The notes beneath the pieces were generated by a model. That model was not told the DNA's origin, made no database searches, and saw only the letters and a program-made list of their open reading frames with translations. A program made the position numbers and the translations under genes. From Candidatus Proteinoplasmatales archaeon SG8-5 (GTDB lineage: Archaea; Thermoplasmatota; Thermoplasmata; SG8-5), in the NCBI GenBank assembly GCA_001595885.1, contig LSSH01000085.1, positions 1 to 41,093 on the forward strand: a DNA stretch of 41,093 nucleotides, given 5' to 3'. Positions 8,122 to 15,580 of the stretch are shown piece by piece. The stretch's first letter is position 1, and every line of letters starts with the position of its first letter.

Positions 8122-9012
8122 ATGGAGAAGATAAACGAGTTCGGGAGCTTTGCCGAGACCATCAGCGCCCTGGGTACACTTACGAAGCTCGAATCTGCCG
8201 TCGATGCGGCCGTCAAGAACTCAAAGGTCCCGGCCAGAGAGACGCGGAAGTTCCTCAAGTGCATGACCGTCGAGGAGGCCGGCAACACCGCACTGTTCCA
8301 GTTCATCAGGGAGCTGTTCGTGCGGGTGGGCCTGGGTCAGATGAAGCTGACGAGGAACGACATCTTCAGGTATGACATCGCCATCAATGAAAATCCCGTG
8401 GCCAAGCTGTATCCCAATGTCACCAACAAGAAGACGTGCTACATCACGGCCGAATCAATAATGGAGTTCTTCGCCAAGGACCTGGGGTTGCCCGGGAACT
8501 GCGAGGAGACGGCGTGCGTCAACGCGGGTGATGACCGTTGCGAGTTCTCGATATCTTTACAGCCGCTGGCCGTTTACCAGCTGGCCCTGGATGCCTCGGA
8601 CAAGGAGATAATAATGGCCATCATGGACGGCTCGACCGTTCAGAGCATCGCGACGAAGCTGGACATGAGCGACGAGGAGGCCCAGTACAGGCTGAGCGTG
8701 CTTAAGAGGTATCACATCCTCGATGAAAACTTTGCTATAACCGAGATCGGGGACACCTACCATAAATACGGGGAAGGAATGCCCATTCAGGAGGACGATT
8801 TCCCTCCGCCATGGAAAGATATGGCCGAGATATCGGGAGCCATATCGGCGTCGACCTCGTTCGCCGAGGCCTTCACAGAAACGGCTAAGGAGGAACCGTT
8901 GTGGGACGTGAACGAGGATGACATCGTGAACCTGGCCGACGAGGCTAAGAAAAGCACCAGCTTTGCTGAATTACTTTCAAAACAAATTAAGAACAAGGAA
9001 AAGGACGATTGA
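8122..9012 (+). CDS. V4R-domain sensor with winged helix and FAE-motif tail
   Basis: The 296-residue protein carries an N-terminal V4R (4-vinyl reductase) domain, ending in the diagnostic ETACVNAGDDRCEFSI near residues 129-144. V4R domains bind small hydrophobic ligands or metals. A winged helix follows (about 150-225: KEIIMAIMDGSTVQSIATKL, YRLSVLKRYHILDE). The acidic tail holds TSFAE twice (residues 245-249 and 279-283), and a similar GSFAET occurs at residues 8-13, which may be docking motifs. ATG 8122 lies one base after the previous stop. Ligand sensing passed to the following KaiC-like ATPase is inferred from order only. Confidence 0.75.
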   Translation: MEKINEFGSFAETISALGTLTKLESAVDAAVKNSKVPARETRKFLKCMTVEEAGNTALFQFIRELFVRVGLGQMKLTRNDIFRYDIAINENPVAKLYPNVTNKKTCYITAESIMEFFAKDLGLPGNCEETACVNAGDDRCEFSISLQPLAVYQLALDASDKEIIMAIMDGSTVQSIATKLDMSDEEAQYRLSVLKRYHILDENFAITEIGDTYHKYGEGMPIQEDDFPPPWKDMAEISGAISASTSFAEAFTETAKEEPLWDVNEDDIVNLADEAKKSTSFAELLSKQIKNKEKDD

Positions 9013-9026
9013 ACGGAGGAATGAGA

Positions 9027-9902
9027 ATGGAAAGAATTAAGACGGGAATATATGGGTTGGATCAACTCATTGAAGGTGGACTGAGAGACAACACGGCCAT
9101 TGTGGTTGTAGGTTCCAGTGGTACAGGAAAGACCACTTTTGGGATGCAGTTCCTAATGCACGGCATTGAGAACGGCGAGCAGGGTCTCTACGTTACCATG
9201 GAGGAATCCCCAGAACAACTCATGAAAGAAGCGGAGATGCTTGGATGGGATATGAAGAAGCACTATGAAAAATCCCTCTTCTTCATCCACCTCAAGGGGA
9301 AGAATTTCAAGAAGATGATCGACGAGCAGATCCCGCAACTGGTCAAGGCCAGGAGCGATTACGACATCAAGACACGAGTGGTGATTGACCCAATGACACC
9401 TGTCATCTGGGCGACTGAAGATAAACTTCATCAGAGAGAGCTCATCGGTAAGCTGTTCTACACTCTGAAGGAACTTGGTGTTGTCATGGCCACCGTGGAG
9501 GAGCATTCCAAGCCGGGCGAGATAGTCGGCGAGGATGTACTGCTTCCCGTCTACCTGGCCGACGGCGTCATTGACCTCGAGTACTACCCGATCGGCGGGG
9601 CTTTCAACCGTACCCTCAAGATCATCAAGATGAGGGGGACGCACCACGGCGAGGGAGTGTACCCTTACATATTTGCCAGGGGCATCGGCATAGTGATAAG
9701 GACCTCCCAGGTCGAGGCGGTAAAGGTCGAGGAGGGAAAGAACTTCGATTCCATCTTCGACGAGGCGATAAAAACTGCCGAGTTCATCAAGGCACCCGAT
9801 TACATAATCACCAAACTGAAGAACATGAAGGAAGGCTGGACATACAACTATTCCCCAGAAGAGGCCTTACAGGTGATATTCGACTCCTATGGTTTGAAGT
9901 AA
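9027..9902 (+). CDS. Single-domain KaiC/RAD55-like ATPase
   Basis: A 291-residue RecA-fold ATPase of the KaiC/RAD55 group. Starting at ATG 9027 (GGAGGA seven bases upstream; other in-frame starts at 9009 and 9021 are worse placed), it has TGIYGLDQLIEGGL, Walker A GSSGTGKT (29-36), the KaiC-type catalytic Glu pair in YVTMEES (59-60), Walker B RVVIDPM, and the KaiC signature MRGTHHGEGVYPYIF. About 50 extra C-terminal residues are helical. In archaea such ATPases act as switches in signalling and in the archaellum (FlaH); this is not a circadian KaiC, having one domain and no KaiA/KaiB. It is the only enzyme-like member of its operon. Confidence 0.85.
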   Translation: MERIKTGIYGLDQLIEGGLRDNTAIVVVGSSGTGKTTFGMQFLMHGIENGEQGLYVTMEESPEQLMKEAEMLGWDMKKHYEKSLFFIHLKGKNFKKMIDEQIPQLVKARSDYDIKTRVVIDPMTPVIWATEDKLHQRELIGKLFYTLKELGVVMATVEEHSKPGEIVGEDVLLPVYLADGVIDLEYYPIGGAFNRTLKIIKMRGTHHGEGVYPYIFARGIGIVIRTSQVEAVKVEEGKNFDSIFDEAIKTAEFIKAPDYIITKLKNMKEGWTYNYSPEEALQVIFDSYGLK

Positions 9903-9917
9903 GGTCGGAGGACTTGG

Positions 9918-10709
9918 ATGGCAAGCGACAAGAAGATAGACAAGCGAATGGAGGCCGAGACGGTCGTACAGTTAAAGCACATGCTGGAGATGGAGCTGAA
10001 GAGGATCCAGGAGACCAACAAGGTCGACATCATCATGTTCGTCGGTATTGACGGGCGCATATTCAGTTCTCTGATACCGCAGCTACTGGACGGCACGCAG
10101 TTCCGACTTCTGAACCTTGTCAAAGGTAACCTTCCTTCCATCTGCAGCCAACTGACGGCCGAGAACCTGGAGATCAGCATCCATAAGTACAAGGACGGCA
10201 CCGTGGTCATCTCCGGTGTCGGGGACAACTGCTTCCTGGTCTCGATATTCACAAAGGAAGTGGATATCAAGGAGCTTCAACCGGTGGTGACCGGTATTAC
10301 CAAGGGCAGCGCCGTGCTGAATCACCTCTTCGAGCTCAAGCCCATAACCCCCGAGGCAATGCAGGGGTATGACGATGAAGTAATCGAGGAGCTGTCGAAG
10401 CTTACGAGGCTGCTCTTCGTGGAGAAGTTTGACGAGACAAGGGAGTACAAGCGAAACATGGAGCTGCTCAAGTTCATGAAGAACAAGATAGGCAGCGTGG
10501 TGGGCATCGGTGCGGTTGACGAGATAGTCACGGTCACGATGAACGAGCTCGGTACTTCGGCCCCTTACATGAAGGAAAAGGACTGGATCAAGTTCACAGA
10601 GATGATAATCGACACCCATATCAAGAAGGCCAGCGGTGACATTGTCGCCGATGAGTGCAGGAAGACATGGATACCAGAGATAGAACGCAAACTCAAATCC
10701 TTCGTTTGA
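9918..10709 (+). CDS. Roadblock/LC7-like protein with helical C-terminal domain
   Basis: A 263-residue protein. Residues about 15-125 fit a roadblock/LC7 fold: an N-terminal helix, KVDIIMFVGIDGRIFSSLIP, a helix, then GTVVISGVGDNCFLVSIFTK. Such domains serve as dimer platforms that regulate small GTPases or ATPases in archaeal signalling. The C-terminal 120 residues are helical and unassigned (LTRLLFVEKFDETREYKRNM, KKASGDIVADECRKTWIPEI). GGAGG precedes the ATG at 9918. Its place directly after the KaiC-like ATPase suggests regulation of that ATPase; this is inference. Confidence 0.6.
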   Translation: MASDKKIDKRMEAETVVQLKHMLEMELKRIQETNKVDIIMFVGIDGRIFSSLIPQLLDGTQFRLLNLVKGNLPSICSQLTAENLEISIHKYKDGTVVISGVGDNCFLVSIFTKEVDIKELQPVVTGITKGSAVLNHLFELKPITPEAMQGYDDEVIEELSKLTRLLFVEKFDETREYKRNMELLKFMKNKIGSVVGIGAVDEIVTVTMNELGTSAPYMKEKDWIKFTEMIIDTHIKKASGDIVADECRKTWIPEIERKLKSFV

Positions 10710-10718
10710 TAAACAGGG

Positions 10719-13559
10719 ATGGGAAGAATGGCAAAGGCGAAGAAGACGACGAGGAAGAGCACGACTTCTAAAACTAGTAAGCCAAAGGCCTCGACAAAGA
10801 AGAAGTCGCTTGCCAAGAAGACCCCCAAAAAGACTGAAAAGAAGACCGATAAGAAGCCGGAGCTCATTTGCCAGTTTTGCGAAAAACCCATGAAGGACGA
10901 GAAGACGAAGAAGGTCCACGAAAGTAATTGTAAGAAGAAGAAGGAAGAGAAGGAGAAGAAGCCGCCCAAGAAGGATCTGGAGGAGGCCGTTGCGAAGTTA
11001 AAGGACGAGTTCGAGGACCAGAAGAGAGTATTCAGCGACCGCTTCACCGAGCGGGAGGACAGGCTCCACGAGGAGATACGCGAGCTCAAGGAAGTGCTCA
11101 GGCTGGAGATAGAGCACCGCCACAAGGAGCGGGAGCGGCGGAAGCGGGAGGAGTCGGAGACCGCGGCGGCGGAGGCCGTGCTGGAAGAGGTCGCGGAGGC
11201 GATTGATAAGGAGATGGAGACCTCGGAGGAGACCGCCCGGGAACCGGAGCCATCACCGATACCGGTTGCCCAACCACCAACCCAGATACCGGCCGAAGAC
11301 GCTCCAAGGGCCATTGACATGATTCCGACGCCTGTGCCCGAGATTCCGCCGCCGAAATCCCCCGAGCAGATTGCACCTGGAATCGGCGCAGCTTCGCCTG
11401 AAGAGGTTACGGTTGAAACGGCGGAGATCCCCCCCTCGGAATCGAAGGAGGTCGCAGCCGAGGAACCCGCTGTTCAGCCAGAGGCGGAATCCGAGCCCAA
11501 GATCGACATGGACAGGGAGGCCATCGTCACGCTTATCCGTGAGGAATTGGGGAAAAAGGACGAAGAGAAGGCCGGTCCCGTTATCGAACTGGACGGGATC
11601 ACCGGACAGATCGATGACCTTTCAACGGAGGTCAAGACGCTCAAGAGAGACCTGGAGACAACTTCCTCAAATCTCAGGAAAACGCTGGACAAGATTGAGT
11701 ATGACGCTGAATTCAAGAGAATCGAGCGCGAGCTCAACAAGTTCTCGGAGAAGATAGCCGAGATTATGGACGAGATCGGGTTCGGCGAGCAACTGAACGT
11801 TTCAAAGATACCGCCGACCATCCTGGAGATAGTCTATCAGGCCACGCTGGACGACCTGACTCTCGAGCTGGCCCGGGCGATGGGCACCCAGGATGCGGAA
11901 AAGGTCTCAAGGGCTGCTTTGGAGGAGGTAAGGTTGAAGACGAGCGGCAGCGAGCTCTTCAAGTTCGACGGGCGCAAGATCGTTACCGATAATCTTGCCC
12001 ATTCCATAGAGGCCAACCTCATCTCGGCAAAGCAGATACAGACCACCTACGACGAATTGCTCAGCCGGCTGCTCGAGAATCTCCCCCATCACAAGGCAAA
12101 GAACTTCAGGGCAATGATCAAGGTGAAGAGCCAGGAGTTCGCAGTTGACAGGGCGACAATGCTGACGAAGCACACGGACCGACTTGAGAACGTGCTCGAG
12201 ACCTCCAGCCAGATGCTGGCGGCCTTGTCAGCGCAGCTGAACTCGCTTCAGCTGGAGCTCAGGGAGGAACTTGACGACATCAAGAACAACATGATATTGA
12301 CCAAGGCCGAGGCCTCTGATATCGACCTCATCAAAATCAAGATGAACGAGAGGGACGAGAGGGAGGCAAAGCTCATGAAAGACCTCTCATTGTTGAGGGC
12401 CGAGGTGGAGATGGGAAAGAAGCTGGCAAAGAAGGATGAGAAACCGAAGATGGAATTGGGGGCGGAAGTGAAACCAACCGAGGATAAGCCCGCCAAGAAG
12501 GAGGAAGAGGTTAAGGAGGAGCCGCCGAAGGATGAGGCCGAAACATCCACGCTTGAGGCCGATGTCTTAAAGGCCATCTCCGACGGAGCTGGTTCAAAGA
12601 CGGCCATCAAGAAGAGCACCGGTCTGAAGGAGAAGGAGATTCTTGAGGCTGTTTCAAAACTCGTAAAGGACAAGAGAATCATCGAGAAGAAAGCTGGAAA
12701 GAGGATATCCTACATGACGCCGGATAAAGAACTTGAGGATAAGATCAAGAAGAAGGAGAAACCAAAGGAAGAGAAAAAACCTGAGGTCCCGGAAGTTATT
12801 GAAGGTGAGGATATCATTGTTGTGCCGGAGGGACCTCCGGAGGAAGAGCCCAAAACAAAGAAAGGGCCCAAAAAGAAGGCCGGGGACAAAATGGCAATGG
12901 AAGAGCCTGAGAAGAAGCCCAAGAAGGCTCCGAAGAAAGAGCCTGAAAAGAAAGAAGAGAAGACGCCGCCCAAGAAGGCTCCGAAGAAAGAACCTAAAAA
13001 GAAGGAAGAGAAGAAACCTGAAAAGAAAGCTGAAGATGAGAAGAAGGCACCTTCTGAGAAGGCGAAGGAAAAGATTGAAGAGAAAGCGCCCAAAAAGGAG
13101 GCTGAAGAAGAACCTAAACCCGAGAAAGAGAAGCCAGAGCCTGAAAAGCCGGTCGAGGAAATGGAGCCCGAGGTGTCAAAGGAGCCAGAAGAGCCCGTGG
13201 AACCGAAGGAACCAGATCCGGAAAAGGCCCCTGATAAGAAACCAAAGAAGGAGCCCGAAAAGGAACCTGAAGAGCCCGAGATATCCATACCGACTGAGTC
13301 CAAGGGTCTCGACGAATTAAGCGAGGAAGAGAGAATGGTCCTGGAGGCCATCACGGAGGATGGTCTTACCAGGTCGGGGATCCAATCCAAGGTCGGCAAG
13401 GACCTGAACTACACCACCGTGCTCAGGGCGCTGCGGGTGCTCATCGATTCGGGCTACGTGGGTATCGTTACGAAGGGCAGGCTCACCCTTTATCAGAAAA
13501 TCAGTGTCAAAGAAATGGATAAACCTGAAAAGGAGAAGAACAAAAAGGAGGTGAAATGA
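10719..13559 (+). CDS. 946-residue coiled-coil scaffold with zinc knuckle and two winged helices
   Basis: Order of parts: Lys-rich N-terminus (1-48); a C-x2-C-x12-H-x3-C zinc knuckle (C51, C54, H67, C71); charged coiled coil (about 80-145); Pro/Glu-rich linker (175-265); a coiled-coil and helical middle (about 280-590) with an unassigned globular segment near 350-450; winged helix 1 (about 613-668, DGAGSKTAIKKSTGLKEKEI); a Lys/Glu/Pro tail (680-860) with a 17-residue repeat; and winged helix 2 (about 863-928, EDGLTRSGIQSKVGKDLNYT). No known family covers the whole. Composition suggests a large cytoplasmic or nucleoid-associated scaffold. ATG 10728 is an alternative start. It ends one base before the next gene, so it is coupled to the Cys/His pair. 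Confidence 0.7.
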   Translation: MGRMAKAKKTTRKSTTSKTSKPKASTKKKSLAKKTPKKTEKKTDKKPELICQFCEKPMKDEKTKKVHESNCKKKKEEKEKKPPKKDLEEAVAKLKDEFEDQKRVFSDRFTEREDRLHEEIRELKEVLRLEIEHRHKERERRKREESETAAAEAVLEEVAEAIDKEMETSEETAREPEPSPIPVAQPPTQIPAEDAPRAIDMIPTPVPEIPPPKSPEQIAPGIGAASPEEVTVETAEIPPSESKEVAAEEPAVQPEAESEPKIDMDREAIVTLIREELGKKDEEKAGPVIELDGITGQIDDLSTEVKTLKRDLETTSSNLRKTLDKIEYDAEFKRIERELNKFSEKIAEIMDEIGFGEQLNVSKIPPTILEIVYQATLDDLTLELARAMGTQDAEKVSRAALEEVRLKTSGSELFKFDGRKIVTDNLAHSIEANLISAKQIQTTYDELLSRLLENLPHHKAKNFRAMIKVKSQEFAVDRATMLTKHTDRLENVLETSSQMLAALSAQLNSLQLELREELDDIKNNMILTKAEASDIDLIKIKMNERDEREAKLMKDLSLLRAEVEMGKKLAKKDEKPKMELGAEVKPTEDKPAKKEEEVKEEPPKDEAETSTLEADVLKAISDGAGSKTAIKKSTGLKEKEILEAVSKLVKDKRIIEKKAGKRISYMTPDKELEDKIKKKEKPKEEKKPEVPEVIEGEDIIVVPEGPPEEEPKTKKGPKKKAGDKMAMEEPEKKPKKAPKKEPEKKEEKTPPKKAPKKEPKKKEEKKPEKKAEDEKKAPSEKAKEKIEEKAPKKEAEEEPKPEKEKPEPEKPVEEMEPEVSKEPEEPVEPKEPDPEKAPDKKPKKEPEKEPEEPEISIPTESKGLDELSEEERMVLEAITEDGLTRSGIQSKVGKDLNYTTVLRALRVLIDSGYVGIVTKGRLTLYQKISVKEMDKPEKEKNKKEVK
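12921..13013 (+). repeat. 51-bp in-frame repeat in the scaffold tail
   Basis: Two copies starting at 12921 and 12972, 51 bases (17 codons) apart, encode KKAPKKEPEKKEEK and KKAPKKEPKKKEEK. Only a few bases differ. This is a coding repeat that lengthens the Lys/Glu/Pro tail, not a mobile element. Confidence 0.8.
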
Positions 13560-13560
13560 A

Positions 13561-14193
13561 ATGCTCGATGTAGCATTGGTCTCGCTTATCCAAGACATGA
13601 GCGAGAAGGCTGGTGTCGAGGGCACCATCCAATACTGGGCTAGAGTGGGTGAAAGCCTGGCCAAGAGAATGGGCAAGGAAGCGTATATGGGTTGGCCGTC
13701 CTTCAACGTCGCGTTGAGGGAGGGTCGAACAGCGTTTTCCATAGAGGGAAGCGTCACTGCCTTGACCGACCTGGCCATAACAGACGTGGACGGCGACGTT
13801 GTCGGTTACATCTACGCGTTGGAGACCTGTGTCTTCAACCCGACTATCGTGCGGATACGATACAGCGTCGGCGAGTTGCCGAGGGCAGATAGTGCCGTCG
13901 CAGAGGAATACAACAACAGCGTCAGGGACACGGCGGTCTGCAACTTCTGCGTGATACACCAGAGGTTCAGGGAGGAGGTGGCAAAGAACATCTCCATCGC
14001 CGACCAGGCGTTGGACTGCGTGCAGCTGGCCAACAGGGGCTTCACAGGTGACACGAAGATCGCTGAGGATGCCCTTAAGAAGATAGGCATCAACCCCGAG
14101 TACGTCCGCAGTCTGTTGAGGAACTACGCATGTGTCTACGCCATCCTGATGAGGGGCGCAAGACTCAAGGGCGAGGAAGAGGAGGCAGAGTAG
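13561..14193 (+). CDS. Unknown Cys/His protein A, paralogue of the next gene
   Basis: This 210-residue protein matches no family I recognise. It aligns with its neighbour over most of the length. Shared features are an N-terminal helical part with SLAKxM and xxYxxW, an AEEYNNS segment, and the core VCNFCVIHQRFREEVAKNIS containing C-x2-C and C-x2-HQ. A further Cys lies in ALETCVF. The Cys/His arrangement could bind a metal or haem, or be redox-active. An acidic EEEEAE tail ends the protein. It starts one base after the scaffold stop, so it is an integral operon member. Confidence 0.7.
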   Translation: MLDVALVSLIQDMSEKAGVEGTIQYWARVGESLAKRMGKEAYMGWPSFNVALREGRTAFSIEGSVTALTDLAITDVDGDVVGYIYALETCVFNPTIVRIRYSVGELPRADSAVAEEYNNSVRDTAVCNFCVIHQRFREEVAKNISIADQALDCVQLANRGFTGDTKIAEDALKKIGINPEYVRSLLRNYACVYAILMRGARLKGEEEEAE

Positions 14194-14205
14194 GAGGTGA
14201 GATGA

Positions 14206-14820
14206 ATGGGAGAAAGGAGAAAAGGTTTGATAGCAGACAACCCGTTCGTTGACGTTGCCGCCTGCCTGTTCCTCGAGGACATCGCAGACAAGCAAGGAGC
14301 CAGCGGGATGAACAACTATCTTGTCAGCCTTGCGACGTCCCTCGCCAAGAGCATGCCCGAAGAGGAGTACGCCACATGGGACGACTTCCTCGACTCGTTG
14401 GTAAAGGGCGAGTCCATCATATCCGCGTTCGAGGATGTGATTACCGTCACGCCGCACTGCGCGGTCACGACCGAGTGCCCGTTCACAAAGGGCTGGCTCG
14501 AATACACCAAGAGGATCGGAACGTTCTCGAAGATACATACGGACGTGGCCGAGTATTATAACTCCGTATACAAGCCCGGCACGATCAACTCAATGTGTAT
14601 CATCCACCAGACCTTCAGGAACGCGGCGGCCGAGAGGATCAAGATCGCAGGCAAGATCCTGAAGATATCCCAGGTCGCGGCTGTCTGGGAGGACGGGACC
14701 AGGAAGATAGCGCCGGACGAGTGGGTGCCCATATTGCTGGAGAAGGCTCAGATAACCGGGACAGACCTGAACATGATATTGAGGAACAACGCAGACGTCT
14801 GGGTGATGTACACAGAGTGA
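14206..14820 (+). CDS. Unknown Cys/His protein B, paralogue of the previous gene
   Basis: This 204-residue protein is the divergent partner of the previous gene: SLATSLAKSMPEEEYATWDD parallels its N-terminal half, and VAEYYNSVYKPGTINSMCIIHQTFR parallels its core in two stretches. It keeps Cys-x2-HQ but lacks the first Cys of the C-x2-C; instead it has PHCAVTTECPF earlier. Pairs of this kind often form heterodimers, which is inference. GGAGGTGA lies ahead of the ATG. It is the last gene of the operon; the following gap of 165 bases holds a TATA-like CCTTATCATATGG for the next gene. Confidence 0.7.
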   Translation: MGERRKGLIADNPFVDVAACLFLEDIADKQGASGMNNYLVSLATSLAKSMPEEEYATWDDFLDSLVKGESIISAFEDVITVTPHCAVTTECPFTKGWLEYTKRIGTFSKIHTDVAEYYNSVYKPGTINSMCIIHQTFRNAAAERIKIAGKILKISQVAAVWEDGTRKIAPDEWVPILLEKAQITGTDLNMILRNNADVWVMYTE

Positions 14821-14985
14821 TCCACCGAACAGAAGCGTGACGAACGCTATTCCAGGCATGCCCAGTCATATCAGTGGTAAACCTTATCATATGGTCTGGA
14901 TATACCGTATCCGGCCCTTATCTCAGGATGGACCGAGTGTGTCAGCACCTGCATTCCGGACCTGAAAGAAGGGAGAGGTGAAGGC

Positions 14986-15543
14986 GTGATCGAGCTGGCA
15001 AGGAGCGGTGACCTCATATTCTACAAGTTTGAGGAACCTTCTGAGATAAACAAGTTCCATATACTCGGTTCCGAAGACGGGAGGTTCTCCGGTGGGGGTT
15101 TCGAGTTCTTCCGAGGTCTGGGCATCATCGGATACGACAAGACCTTCAAGATATGGCTCAGGAAGTTCCCGAGACCCATCTTCATCGTGGCTGCCAAGGG
15201 CAATCACATTTACTCTTGGGTGTTCATCGAGGAATGGTTAGAGGAAGCTTCGGTCGACGGGATGGCCGTTTGGGTTCTCAGGGCGATAGAGACGCTTCCG
15301 TCGGAACGGAGGAAGAAGATAGGGTTCAGGCTCGTTGTCCTAGGGGCAAAGCAGAGCACCGGTTACCTTATCACCAAACCGTTGACGCCGGAGGCCGAGA
15401 GGTTCTTCAGGATGTGCGGGTTCATGTCCCCGAAAGAGTTCAAGAAACCGCCCATCGACTTCACGCGGCATCCTGGCCACTTGATACTTCCGCCGTACAA
15501 AAAGGAGCAGCTGATCGAGCAGGTTGATGATTATTTTAAATAA
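14986..15543 (+). CDS. GNAT-fold-like protein, function unknown
   Basis: A 185-residue protein from GTG 14986, preceded by GAGGTGAA at proper spacing. The second half resembles an N-acetyltransferase core: a helix VWVLRAIETLPSERRKKIGF, a strand RLVVLG, then EAERFFRMCGF, like the A-x-x-F/Y-x-x-x-GF end of GNAT proteins. The R/Q-x-x-G-x-G/A acetyl-CoA loop is not clear, so it may be a degenerate or different acyltransferase. It is separated from the KaiC/V4R operon by 165 bases and may have its own promoter. A strong hairpin follows its stop. Confidence 0.4.
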   Translation: MIELARSGDLIFYKFEEPSEINKFHILGSEDGRFSGGGFEFFRGLGIIGYDKTFKIWLRKFPRPIFIVAAKGNHIYSWVFIEEWLEEASVDGMAVWVLRAIETLPSERRKKIGFRLVVLGAKQSTGYLITKPLTPEAERFFRMCGFMSPKEFKKPPIDFTRHPGHLILPPYKKEQLIEQVDDYFK

Positions 15544-15549
15544 GAAAAG

Positions 15550-15572
15550 ACCAGTGGCGCGTGGCCACTGGT
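15550..15572. terminator. Hairpin between convergent genes
   Basis: Perfect 9-bp arms ACCAGTGGC (15550-15558) and GCCACTGGT (15564-15572) flank a 5-base loop, six bases after the plus-strand stop and eight bases before the minus-strand stop. There is no long T-run on either side, so it may block read-through or protect 3' ends rather than act as a classical terminator. Confidence 0.6.
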
Positions 15573-15580
15573 GTGGGGAC

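Noticed and set aside
9027-9902. Circadian KaiC clock component
   Set aside because: Only one RecA-like domain is present and neither KaiA nor KaiB is encoded; the family is widely used in archaeal signalling.
12921-13013. CRISPR-like or mobile repeat
   Set aside because: The two units are in frame, lie inside a coding region and encode a continuing Lys/Glu/Pro tail; there are no spacers.
12710-13399. Minus-strand Ser/Phe/Gly-rich frame of 229 codons
   Set aside because: It mirrors the AAG/GAA-rich coding tail of the scaffold protein; low complexity arises from reading Lys/Glu codons backwards.
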